DNA of 44,776 nt from assembly GCF_025210435.1 (NCBI RefSeq), contig NZ_JAOART010000018.1, positions 1 through 44,776 on the forward strand, written 5' to 3'. The DNA is from Anaeromicrobium sp. GTDB lineage: Bacteria > Bacillota > Clostridia > Peptostreptococcales > Thermotaleaceae. Position numbers and translations under genes: made by a program. The notes below the pieces were generated by a model that searched no databases, was not told the DNA's origin, and saw only the letters and a list, made by a program, of their open reading frames with translations. Shown piece after piece: positions 1-7,158 of the stretch (position 1 is its first letter; each line of letters opens with the position of its first letter).

Positions 1-461
1 AACCCCCTATACTAGAGAAAAATGCTTCACATACTGGTCTAAATATAATAGGAGCTACTGAAGTTTTAAAAAATCATGACACTATAGTTGATGTCTACCC
101 ATCTACAGAATCAATTAATTCTGAAAAAACTATAACATTTTTAGAGAATCTAATTAAAATAAATCCATGTAAAAAAGTATATGTGGTTTGGGATAATGCT
201 GGAACACATACTAGTAACAGAACTATAAAGTTTCTTCAAGATAACAAAGATAAAATAGAAGTTATCTGGCTTCCTAAATATTCACCAACAATGAACCCCC
301 AAGAAAACCTATGGAATGACTTAAAAGCTAAGCTATTTAGACCATCTGCTAGAAGTTCCTTAGATGAATTTGTGTATGACATATATAATATATATACCGA
401 ATATAGTGAAGATCCAGATAAAGTTTATTCGTTAACAAATGTTAGAAATTTCCTCACATAA
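1..461 (+). CDS. IS630-family transposase, C-terminal part (cut by window edge)
   Basis: The frame is open from the left edge (codons in register from position 3) to a TAA at 459-461, so the 5' part lies outside the window. The translation carries two marks of the IS630/Tc1-mariner DDE transposase core: VVWDNAGTH, which holds the second catalytic Asp, and LPKYSPTMNPQENLWNDLK, which holds the terminal Glu in the usual NPxExxW setting. The first Asp must lie upstream. The transposase cuts and pastes DNA at TA dinucleotides. The element ends about 25 bp after the stop, where ACGAAATCTATA (477-488) matches the ends of the family B repeats in this window. A later GTG at 183 is only an internal codon. 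Whether the upstream part is intact cannot be seen. Confidence 0.88.
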   Translation, partial: PPILEKNASHTGLNIIGATEVLKNHDTIVDVYPSTESINSEKTITFLENLIKINPCKKVYVVWDNAGTHTSNRTIKFLQDNKDKIEVIWLPKYSPTMNPQENLWNDLKAKLFRPSARSSLDEFVYDIYNIYTEYSEDPDKVYSLTNVRNFLT

Positions 462-488
462 AACAAAGTCTTTACCACGAAATCTATA
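462..488 (+). mobile_element. Right terminal inverted repeat of the IS630-type element
   Basis: ACGAAATCTATA at 477-488 is the inferred right end, with the final TA as the target duplication typical of IS630 elements. The same 12 bases occur at the right end of family B copy B3 (27767-27778) and, as reverse complement, at the left end of copy B1 (2505-2516). The element stops about 10 bp before the Shine-Dalgarno of the next gene, so it separates that gene from its original promoter. The left end lies outside the window. Confidence 0.65.
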
Positions 489-508
489 AATAAATAGAGG
501 TGAAAAAG

Positions 509-1279
509 ATGGTAGTATTAAAGGAAGTATTAGAAAATGCAAAGAAGTGGGCTAGGGAAATTGGTGAAATACAGAGGAAAAATTATAATAGGGCAGATTT
601 AAAATATAGCACTAAATCAAACCATTCAGATTTTGTGACGGAAGTGGATGAACTTTGTGAAAATGAATTGATTAAATTAATACAGACCACCTACCCTAAC
701 CATGGAATTTTAGGAGAAGAGACGGGAAAATCTCCTATAGAATCTGATTATGTGTGGATAATAGATCCTATTGATGGAACTACTAATTTTTTATATGGAT
801 CACCTAGATTTTCTGTATGTATTGGCCTTAGATATAAGGATGAGGGTGTACTAGGAGTAGTATATTTTCCTATCCTTGATGAAATGTTTTGTGGGGTAAA
901 GGGGGAAGGGGCCTATTTAAATGGTAAAAAAATTAAGATAGGTACGAAGAAGAAATTAAAGGAATGTGTGGTGGTCACAGGATTTTCCTATGATAAGGAT
1001 AAAAATCCTGAGAATAATGTGGAATATGCTTCTAAGATAATTCCGAAGGTGAAGGGAATTAGGAGAATGGGAGCTGCTAGTTACGATATAGTTAATGTGG
1101 CCTGTGGAAGGATAGACGGCTACTGGGAGATGACTTTAGGCCCTTGGGATGTGGAGGCTGCTAATGTGGTTTTGAAAGAAGCTGGAGGCTCTGTTGAATT
1201 TTTAGATAGGAGGCATATATTCGTAGTAGTAGGAAATGAACATGTGGTAGATGAGATATTGAAGGAAATTAAGGAATAG
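509..1279 (+). CDS. Inositol monophosphatase family protein
   Basis: This Mg2+-dependent sugar-phosphate phosphatase belongs to the IMPase/FBPase-like superfamily. In about 256 residues it shows the metal-binding signature: E70-E71 in GEE, D86-P-I-D89-G-T-T-N, and the C-terminal GPWDVEAA motif. Bacterial members hydrolyse inositol-1-phosphate, or act as fructose-1,6-bisphosphatase or PAP phosphatase; the sequence alone does not decide which. An in-frame GTG at 500 lies inside the GAGGTG ribosome-binding site (497-502), so the ATG at 509 with a 6-base spacer is preferred. The IS630 right end stops about 10 bp upstream of the ribosome-binding site, so expression probably depends on the IS or on a new promoter. 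Confidence 0.85.
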   Translation: MVVLKEVLENAKKWAREIGEIQRKNYNRADLKYSTKSNHSDFVTEVDELCENELIKLIQTTYPNHGILGEETGKSPIESDYVWIIDPIDGTTNFLYGSPRFSVCIGLRYKDEGVLGVVYFPILDEMFCGVKGEGAYLNGKKIKIGTKKKLKECVVVTGFSYDKDKNPENNVEYASKIIPKVKGIRRMGAASYDIVNVACGRIDGYWEMTLGPWDVEAANVVLKEAGGSVEFLDRRHIFVVVGNEHVVDEILKEIKE

Positions 1280-1358
1280 ATTAAGAAGACTGCACTAACA
1301 TGGAGAAATCATGGGAAAAAATCTTTTTTTTGTAAAGAAAATACAAAATAGTTGAAAA

Positions 1359-1389
1359 ATTAATTCAAATTTTGTAAAATTGAATTAAT
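1359..1389. repeat. Inverted repeat upstream of the small membrane peptide
   Basis: ATTAATTCAA is followed, after an 11-base spacer, by its exact reverse complement TTGAATTAAT. It lies about 30 bp before the start of the 47-residue peptide. It could be an operator or an RNA hairpin, and it has no T-run to make it a terminator. The rest of 1280-1419 is AT-rich with no other recognisable feature. Confidence 0.35.
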
Positions 1390-1419
1390 ACATTAGGTCT
1401 CAACAATAGGGAGAGTGAT

Positions 1420-1563
1420 ATGGAGAAGAGCTTTATGATGGCTAATATAGCCATGGGGATTATGATTTTCTTTTTGTTAGGCAAGCTACTAGGTTTGAAT
1501 GTTATATTTCCAATAAGTTTTCTTATTGGTATCTTGTACAATGTAAGAAAGATAAAAGGTTAG
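1420..1563 (+). CDS. Small hydrophobic membrane peptide, 47 aa
   Basis: ATG at 1420 follows a good Shine-Dalgarno (GGGAGAG at 1409-1415) with normal spacing and ends at TAG 1561-1563. After a short N-terminus (MEKSFMMAN) the product has two adjacent hydrophobic stretches, roughly residues 8-22 and 26-40, and a basic tail (RKIKG). This suggests a helical hairpin or one long membrane segment. No family is recognised. Its stop lies at the motif TTAGGCATATGA, which resembles the end of repeat family A. The same frame then stays open without a stop to 1785, which is unusual for DNA this AT-rich. A hairpin with a T-run follows at 1581. The gene is supported by its ribosome-binding site and composition only. 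Confidence 0.55.
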   Translation: MEKSFMMANIAMGIMIFFLLGKLLGLNVIFPISFLIGILYNVRKIKG

Positions 1564-1580
1564 GCATATGAGTATCTGAG

Positions 1581-1614
1581 AAAAGGGCAGTTATTTAGGA
1601 AGACTGTCTTTTTT
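1581..1614 (+). terminator. Probable intrinsic terminator
   Basis: GGGCAGT and ACTGTCT form a stem, with a G-T wobble, around a short loop and are followed by a run of T. It lies just after the small membrane peptide gene. From here to 1806 there is no gene with a usable start. Confidence 0.5.
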
Positions 1615-1806
1615 AGTGGAAAAAATGGAATTAATCCCGGGATTATATTAAATACTAATACTAGTTTACTTGGGGGAGTTGATTTTAAGTGTATAACATA
1701 TTACAATAAATTAGGAATGAAATATATATCAATATTAGGAAAGTTAGGAAACTTAACTAGTACTATTGAATATAAATTAAAATAAGAGATAGAGAGGAAT
1801 GTAATT

Positions 1807-2325
1807 ATGAAAAATCCAATAGTAACTATTGAAATGGAAAATGGGAAGGTAATAAGGGCAGAACTTTATCCTGAGGTTGCGCCTAATACGGTGAAGAATT
1901 TTGTATCTTTAGCTAAAGAAGGATTCTATGATGGATTAATATTCCATAGAGTAATCTCTGGATTTATGATCCAAGGAGGTTGTCCACAGGGATTAGGTAT
2001 GGGTGGACCTGGATACAGTATTAAGGGTGAATTTTCAATGAATAATTTTAAAAATGATTTAAAGCATGATAAGGGAGTATTATCAATGGCAAGATCTGGA
2101 CACCCAGATTCAGCAGGTTCCCAATTCTTTATTATGCACGCAAGATCACCACACTTAGATGGACAATATGCAGCCTTTGGAAAGGTAGTGGAAGGTATAG
2201 AGGTAGTTGATGCGATTGCTGGAACTAAGACTAACTTCCAAGACAAACCAAAAGAAGAGCAAAAGATGAAAAAGGTAACAGTTGATACTTTTGGAGAAGA
2301 ATACGAAGGTCCAGAGAAGATTTAG
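1807..2325 (+). CDS. Cyclophilin-type peptidyl-prolyl cis-trans isomerase
   Basis: The enzyme catalyses cis-trans isomerisation of prolyl bonds and assists protein folding. The 172 residues have the cyclophilin core FHRVI...FMIQGG (active-site Arg and Gln), GSQFFI and LDGQYAAFGKV. The usual Trp site is replaced here, as in many bacterial cyclophilins. No signal peptide is present, so it should be cytoplasmic. The start follows a GAGAGGA ribosome-binding site (1791-1797). The TAG stop at 2323-2325 straddles the left boundary of a family A mobile element: T and A come from the target duplication and G is the first base of the element. The original C-terminus may therefore have been changed by a few residues. 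Confidence 0.93.
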   Translation: MKNPIVTIEMENGKVIRAELYPEVAPNTVKNFVSLAKEGFYDGLIFHRVISGFMIQGGCPQGLGMGGPGYSIKGEFSMNNFKNDLKHDKGVLSMARSGHPDSAGSQFFIMHARSPHLDGQYAAFGKVVEGIEVVDAIAGTKTNFQDKPKEEQKMKKVTVDTFGEEYEGPEKI

Positions 2326-2480
2326 GCATATGAAAGAAATAAACTAGTCAGTCCTCTGAGGAATTTGGATTATTTTCAAGGCATGGTGAGCGAGCATATT
2401 AAACATATGTAAGGGATTCCATAACGAAGAAAATAATTCAAATAACCAGTGAAATGACTAATTTGTTTTTTGAATATGCC
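2325..2480 (+). mobile_element. Family A palindromic element, copy A1
   Basis: This 156-bp element begins GGCATATGAAA and ends TTTGAATATGCC, with imperfect inverted repeats over most of its length. TTA flanks both sides (2322-2324 and 2481-2483) as a 3-bp target duplication. Copies A2, A3 and A4 share the same internal order, including GAATTTGGATTATTTTCAAG, a GAGCATATTA centre and CCATAACGAAGAAAAT. It has no coding capacity, so it is MITE-like. It is inserted at the stop codon of the cyclophilin gene. Confidence 0.8.
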
Positions 2481-2506
2481 TTAATTAAAGATTGAATTAT
2501 AAAGTA

Positions 2507-2741
2507 TAGATTTCGTAATGATAGATTAGCTTTATGTGAGCCTACTTCAGGAAAATATATTGAAAATTTTTTCCACCCAAGTCCTTGTCACATGCTAAAG
2601 TGTGAATATCCGTAGATAGGTTCATGCGTCATGTTCAAGTAGCATAGGATGTTGTGACGTTCCTCAATTCCAAAAATTTTCAATATATTTACCTTCGTAG
2701 GCAAATTACTGTATAAAATAATTTTCAAATCAAGAAATCTA
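2507..2741 (+). mobile_element. Family B palindromic element, copy B1
   Basis: This 235-bp element runs from TAGATTTC to GAAATCTA with TA on both sides. Its inner arms (GCCTACTTCAGGAAAATAT, and later ATATTTACCTTCGTAGGC) pair with each other, so the whole element can fold into a long hairpin. Copies B2, B3 and B4 share the central motifs CACCCAAGTCCTTGTCACA and AGCATAGGATGTTGTGACGT. It lies 26 bp after A1. The terminal sequence matches the IS630 right end at 477-488. Confidence 0.8.
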
Positions 2742-2766
2742 TATACCAATTAAGATAAATGAAAGC

Positions 2767-2808
2767 AAAAACATACCTTTATAGTACTTTAAGGGGTATG
2801 TTTTTTTT
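2767..2808 (+). terminator. Intrinsic terminator
   Basis: AAAACATACC and GGTATGTTTT pair around an 18-base loop and are followed by a run of eight T. It probably was the terminator of the cyclophilin gene, now separated from it by elements A1 and B1. From 2810 to 2927 there is only the AT-rich leader of pstS, with a possible -10 TACAAT at 2890-2895 and no good -35. That would suit an activator-dependent promoter. Confidence 0.75.
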
Positions 2809-2927
2809 GAATTTTTATTTTAATATTCTATAGATATTATTTAATCATAAAAAAATATTATAATTAATGTAATTAAATGGAATAAATGCTACAATGAACC
2901 AGTTATTTACACTTTAGGAGGGAAAGT

Positions 2928-3821
2928 ATGAAAAAAAATATTGCTAATTTATTAATTGTAGTATTAATGGCCATGTTACTTGGTGCATGTGGAGAAAAGG
3001 CCCAGGTTGATACGGCAGAATCAGTAGGGCAAGTTATGTTTAAGGGATCATCTACTTTAGCACCAGTAGTTACTACCATAACTAAGGAGTACATGGAAGC
3101 TAATGGAACTTGGGATAAGGTAAATGAAGATTTTCCTAAGGAAGAAATAGACATAGCCATAGGGGGCGGTGGTTCTGGAGCAGGAATCAAGGCTCTTTTA
3201 GACAAGAGTGCTAATTTTGGTATGGTATCAAGAAATGTAAGCGAAGATGAAAAAAAATCCATAGAAGGATACAAAGAGTATAAACTGGGAACAGATGCTT
3301 TAACAATTTCTGTGAATCCAAGTAACAAAATATATGAGATTAAAGATGGACTTAGTACAGAAGAACTAAAAAAAATATTTTCAGGTGAATATACCCATTG
3401 GAATCAAGTAGATTCTAGATTATCTAATGAAGAAATTGTCCTAGTAACTAGAGATGTGGGTGGTGGTGCCCATAAGGTATTTAAGAAAAAAATCATGGGA
3501 GATGTTAAAGTAAGTGATAATGTGATCCAATCACCATCTATGGGTGCATTAGTTAATAAAATTATTGAAAATAAAAATGCTATTGGATATGCTTCCTTTG
3601 GTGTGGTAAATCAAAATAAGGATAAGATCATACCCCTTAATGTGGATGGAGTTAGTCCTAGCGTAGAAAATATTAAAGATGGAAAATACAAAATATCCCG
3701 TCCTCTTTTAGTAATAAAATCAGGGGAGTTAAATCCTTATGAGAAAGCAATTATAGATAAATTACTATCAGAAGATGGCCTTAAGGTAGTAGAACAATTA
3801 GGTTTTGTGCCACAAAAATAA
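2928..3821 (+). CDS. pstS: Phosphate ABC transporter substrate-binding lipoprotein PstS
   Basis: This extracytoplasmic receptor captures phosphate for the PstCAB permease. It is 297 residues long with a lipoprotein signal peptide: KKN, a hydrophobic core, and lipobox LLGAC with Cys21 as the lipidation site. GSSTLAPV near residue 42 and GGGGSGAGI near residue 80 are the phosphate-binding loops of the PstS family, and a C-terminal domain contains TRDVGGGAHKVF. ATG follows AGGAGGG. It is the first gene of pstSCAB, and a hairpin at its 3' end separates it from pstC. Such hairpins usually let the receptor be made in excess over the permease. Induction under phosphate limitation is expected from the family and is not proven here. 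Confidence 0.93.
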   Translation: MKKNIANLLIVVLMAMLLGACGEKAQVDTAESVGQVMFKGSSTLAPVVTTITKEYMEANGTWDKVNEDFPKEEIDIAIGGGGSGAGIKALLDKSANFGMVSRNVSEDEKKSIEGYKEYKLGTDALTISVNPSNKIYEIKDGLSTEELKKIFSGEYTHWNQVDSRLSNEEIVLVTRDVGGGAHKVFKKKIMGDVKVSDNVIQSPSMGALVNKIIENKNAIGYASFGVVNQNKDKIIPLNVDGVSPSVENIKDGKYKISRPLLVIKSGELNPYEKAIIDKLLSEDGLKVVEQLGFVPQK

Positions 3822-3845
3822 GTCAGAGAATATTCTCTGACTTTT
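3821..3845 (+). terminator. Hairpin between pstS and pstC (partial terminator)
   Basis: AGTCAGAGAATATTCTCTGACT is a near-perfect inverted repeat followed by TTTT, starting on the last base of the pstS stop codon. It sits inside the operon and probably lowers transcription of pstCAB relative to pstS or protects the pstS message. Confidence 0.7.
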
Positions 3846-3861
3846 CTATGGAGGTGGTATT

Positions 3862-4725
3862 TTGGTTCTGTACAAGGCTATAGATAAAATATTTAGAGCT
3901 TTAATTAAGGGGATTACTTCTTTAGTCTTTATGATACTTCTTTTCATAATAATATTTTTGTCAAAGGAAAGTATGGTTTTATTAAAAGAGATTTCCATTA
4001 TGGATTTTATATTAGGACATGAATGGAATCCAGTAGGAGAGAGTATAAGTTTAGGAATTTCTCCTATGATACTAGGCACATTATATGTATCATTTTTAAG
4101 TATAATAATAGGACTTCCTGTGGGAGTTGGAGTTAGTATTTTCATAAGTATAATAGTTAAAAAAAGTACTAGAGAAAAAATTAAGGCCCTAATAGATTTA
4201 ATGGCGGGAATTCCTTCTGTAGTATATGGATTTGTAGGTCTTTTATGGCTAGTTAAGTTCATAGAAGAAAATTTTAAAATAGGATCAGGTGAATGTATAC
4301 TAGCTGGAGGAATTGTATTATCTATAATGGCACTTCCCTATATAATAAGCACCTGTAGTGAAACTATGACTAAGGTCTTTGAAAAATACAGTATTCATTC
4401 AAGGGCATTGGGTGTTTCTAAATATTATATGATAAGAAATTTAATACTGCCTGGGTCTAAAAAAGGTATACTAGTGGGAACTTTATTAGGAGTTAGTAGA
4501 AGTATAGGGGAGACTATGGCCGTTATGATGGTCATAGGTAATAGTCCAATGTATCCTAGTTTATTAAAAAAGGGAGAAACTATACCAGGACTTATAGCCT
4601 TAGAAATGTCTAGTGCTACCTTGGGAAGTTATCACTATCATAGCCTTTATTTAGCAGGTCTAGTATTAATACTCATATTGATGCTCATAAATATTATTTT
4701 TTATTTTATAAGAAAGTTTATTTAG
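3862..4725 (+). CDS. pstC: Phosphate ABC transporter permease PstC
   Basis: One of the two membrane subunits of the phosphate channel; it pairs with PstA and is powered by PstB. The 287 residues have about six hydrophobic segments. The cytoplasmic coupling (EAA-type) loop contains the stretch around SRALGVSKYYMIRNLILPGS, residues about 180-200, followed by GVSRSIGETMAVMMVIGN, a signature of PstC. The start is TTG at 3862, placed 5 bases after GGAGGTGG (3849-3856). A nearby ATG at 3848 is in another frame. The gene is 15 bp upstream of pstA. Confidence 0.9.
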   Translation: MVLYKAIDKIFRALIKGITSLVFMILLFIIIFLSKESMVLLKEISIMDFILGHEWNPVGESISLGISPMILGTLYVSFLSIIIGLPVGVGVSIFISIIVKKSTREKIKALIDLMAGIPSVVYGFVGLLWLVKFIEENFKIGSGECILAGGIVLSIMALPYIISTCSETMTKVFEKYSIHSRALGVSKYYMIRNLILPGSKKGILVGTLLGVSRSIGETMAVMMVIGNSPMYPSLLKKGETIPGLIALEMSSATLGSYHYHSLYLAGLVLILILMLINIIFYFIRKFI

Positions 4726-4740
4726 AAAGAAGGCGCAGGG

Positions 4741-5586
4741 GTGAAAGATTTAGTAATTAAGCTTTGGTGGAGTATAAGCACCGTTTTAGTAATATGCATA
4801 ATATTAGGTATGTTTGGATTTGTTTTTATAAATGGATATGAGGGCATTAGTCTGAAATTTTTAATTGAAAGTCCTAGTGGTACTCCCATAGGTAGTGAAG
4901 GTGGTATATATAATTGTATTATAGGAAGCCTATACTTTACTACACTAAGTACTTTCATAGGGCTTTTATTTAGTATATGCGTAAGTGCCTATTTAGCATT
5001 TTACAATAGAAATAAGAGAATAAAGAGTATAATTAGATTGGTTATAGGGGTTATAGGTGGAATTCCATCTATTGTACTAGGTTTATTTGGATATGGCTTT
5101 TTAGTAGTATATATGAAGTTGGGAATAAGTATTATTGCAGGAAGTATAGTTTTAGGTACTTTAATATTTCCATTTATGACCTTAAGGTTTGAAAAAATAT
5201 TTGGGGAAGTGGATAAATTATTATTTTACAGCTCCTTAAGTTTAGGAATAGATAAGACATATACCTTTTTCAAAATAATATTACCCATAACATATAAGGA
5301 AATAACAAGGACAATTTGTCTAGGTGCAAGTTTTAGTATGGGAGCCACCGCACCTATTTTACTAACAGGAGCTGTTTATTATGCTAAAGTACCCCGTAGT
5401 ATATTTTCACCAGCCATGGCATTGCCTCTTCAGTTGTATGGACTAATATCAGAAGGAATATGTGTTGAAAATGCTTATAAAACTGCATTGGTTTTAATAG
5501 GAATATTATTATGTTTAAATTTCATACCCATAATATTAATGAGGGAGGATTATTATGGAAAGTATTTTAGAAACAAGAAATCTTAA
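4741..5586 (+). CDS. pstA: Phosphate ABC transporter permease PstA
   Basis: Second membrane subunit of the phosphate importer, 281 residues, about six transmembrane segments. It shows the PstA features GGIPSIVLGLFGYGF (residues about 105-120) and a coupling loop around YSSLSLGIDKTYTFFKIILP followed by GASFSMGATAPILLTGA. The start is GTG at 4741 after GCAGGGG. The 3' end overlaps pstB by 32 bp in another frame, which supports translational coupling of the two genes. Confidence 0.9.
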   Translation: MKDLVIKLWWSISTVLVICIILGMFGFVFINGYEGISLKFLIESPSGTPIGSEGGIYNCIIGSLYFTTLSTFIGLLFSICVSAYLAFYNRNKRIKSIIRLVIGVIGGIPSIVLGLFGYGFLVVYMKLGISIIAGSIVLGTLIFPFMTLRFEKIFGEVDKLLFYSSLSLGIDKTYTFFKIILPITYKEITRTICLGASFSMGATAPILLTGAVYYAKVPRSIFSPAMALPLQLYGLISEGICVENAYKTALVLIGILLCLNFIPIILMREDYYGKYFRNKKS

Positions 5587-6292
5587 GGTATCTTTTAATG
5601 AAAAAGAGGTTTTAAATGATGTTAATTTATCCTTTGAGAAAAATAAAATAACTGCCATAGTTGGGCCTTCTGGTTGTGGTAAGTCTACCTTGTTAAAGTG
5701 TTTAAATACCCTTTTAGAAGAAGAACCTAGTAGCAATATAGGGGGAGAAATATTATTTAAAAATAAAAATGTTAATAATATGGAAAGGGAACACATAAGA
5801 GAAAAAATAGGAATGGTTTTTCAAAATCCATCCCCTTTTCCCATGAGTATATATAAGAATATGGACTATCCTCTAAAATATTATAAAAAGAATAAAAGAG
5901 ATGAAATAATAAAAAAGAAATTAGAAGAAGTATGTCTTTATGAAGAAGTAAAGGATCGGTTAAAAGATAGTGCACTAAATTTATCCGGTGGACAGCAACA
6001 GCGTTTATGCATAGGGAGAGCTCTTTGTGTTGAGCCTGAGGTATTACTCTTAGATGAACCTTGTTCATCTTTAGATATTAAAAATAGTAAGCATATAGAA
6101 GACTTATTGGTAAATTTAAAGGAGAAATATACCATAATAATAGTTACCCATAATTTGTTTCAAGCAAGAAAAATAGCAGATAATGTGATATTTATTTTAG
6201 ATGGACGAGTAATAGAGAGTGATAAGACTGTAAATATATTTAATAATCCTAAGCATATGGAGACTAAAAATTATATAAGACATGAATATTAA
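5555..6292 (+). CDS. pstB: Phosphate ABC transporter ATPase PstB
   Basis: Cytoplasmic ATPase that drives phosphate import through PstCA. Walker A GPSGCGKS is at residues 37-44, the Q-loop is MVFQNPSPFPMSIYKN, the ABC signature is LSGGQQQR, Walker B is VLLLDEPCSSLD and the switch His is in IIVTHN. At 245 residues it is close to the family norm of about 250. ATG at 5555 follows GGGAGG inside the end of pstA. No phoU follows, unlike many pst operons: the next element is repeat copy B2, and then a gene on the other strand. Confidence 0.95.
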   Translation: MESILETRNLKVSFNEKEVLNDVNLSFEKNKITAIVGPSGCGKSTLLKCLNTLLEEEPSSNIGGEILFKNKNVNNMEREHIREKIGMVFQNPSPFPMSIYKNMDYPLKYYKKNKRDEIIKKKLEEVCLYEEVKDRLKDSALNLSGGQQQRLCIGRALCVEPEVLLLDEPCSSLDIKNSKHIEDLLVNLKEKYTIIIVTHNLFQARKIADNVIFILDGRVIESDKTVNIFNNPKHMETKNYIRHEY

Positions 6293-6295
6293 ACA

Positions 6296-6527
6296 TAGAT
6301 TCTTCATGGGGAGTTCTTTTGTGTGATCCTACTTTAGGTAAATATATTAAAATTTTTTCTGTTGAAGTTACCTGTCACATGGGGAAATATGAATTTTCGT
6401 AGATAAGATCACACTTCATGTTAAGGTATTATAAAATGCTGTGACATTCCACAATTTTAAAAATTTTAACATATTTACCTTCCTAGGCAAGTTATTGTGT
6501 AAGGAAAGCTTTAGGTAGATTAATCTA
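6296..6527 (+). mobile_element. Family B palindromic element, copy B2 (diverged)
   Basis: The same plan as B1 is seen, but with many changes: TAGATTCTT start, CCTACTTTAGGTAAATATATT arm, CTGTCACATGG, CTGTGACATTCC, then ATATTTACCTTCCTAGGC and a TTAATCTA end. The flanking TA duplication is not preserved, so this looks like the oldest copy. Its right end runs into the 3' end of the Nudix gene on the opposite strand and supplies that gene's stop codon. It fills the whole gap between pstB and the Nudix gene. Confidence 0.7.
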
Positions 6528-6906
6528 TTTGATTTTCTACTATTTTAAAGGCTCTTTCAAAAATTTCTACTTTAGGGGAAACTACCTTTGGTAGTTCATC
6601 TAATGAAAACCATCCTCCATCTAAACTTTCCTTATCAAAGGATAGCTCTCCAGATATGTATTTGCAAACATATACACTTATATAAGAGTTATAATAGGCA
6701 TCGCTGTATATAAAGTCATGAATCTTTTCTATTACTTCACACACTATTTCAGTTTCTTCAAATATTTCCCTTTGTACAGTTTCCATTTCACATTCTCCCT
6801 TGTCCATAAAACCACCAGGAGGGCCCCAAGTACAAGGAGGCCATCTTCTATGTATAAGAAGGCATTTATCTTTATTTATTACAATTCCCAATACAGCTTT
6901 ATCCAT
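6520..6906 (-). CDS. Nudix hydrolase
   Basis: A small (128-131 residue) hydrolase of nucleoside diphosphates linked to another group. The Nudix box reads GGFMDKGECEMETVQREIF followed by EETEI. All acidic catalytic positions (REIFEE) are present, while the Gly normally preceding the last hydrophobic residue is Glu. GPPGGF precedes the box, as in MutT/ADP-ribose pyrophosphatase-like members; the substrate cannot be told. A GTG (6913-6915) and an ATG (6910-6912) lie within or next to the GAGGTG ribosome-binding site, so the ATG at 6904-6906 is preferred. The stop and the last two codons come from the end of repeat B2. Confidence 0.88.
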   Translation of the reverse strand: MDKAVLGIVINKDKCLLIHRRWPPCTWGPPGGFMDKGECEMETVQREIFEETEIVCEVIEKIHDFIYSDAYYNSYISVYVCKYISGELSFDKESLDGGWFSLDELPKVVSPKVEIFERAFKIVENQID

Positions 6907-7158
6907 GAGCATCACCTCTTTTGTTATAATATAATTCTTTCAAAACTTCTGTTTATATAATAATAACAATAGTACCATAAAATTACAAATCTTAAAAAAG
7001 GATTAAAAAATATAAAAAAACTTCCATTGTGAAATGTTTTACTGTAAAATATTATTATAGACAGATTGCTATGTTATTTTTTACACAAATGGAATTATCA
7101 TATTGATATGAATATAGCTTAAGGTTTTAGTAAAGTAACAGGATTGAGGAGGATTAAT

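Noticed and set aside
1562-1580. GGCATATGA after TTA as a further family A copy
   Set aside because: Only nine bases match, the sequence then diverges, and no matching right end follows.
1719-1785. Short ATG frame of 22 codons before the cyclophilin gene
   Set aside because: No ribosome-binding site and no recognisable character; treated only as part of the open stretch after 1563.
2903-3328. 141-codon minus-strand frame over pstS
   Set aside because: Antisense shadow of pstS with Ser/Pro-rich composition typical of reversed AT-rich coding sequence.
7037-7049. TTTTACTGTAAAA palindrome as an operator of pssA
   Set aside because: It is short, AT-rich and single, with no adjacent regulator, so chance is likely.
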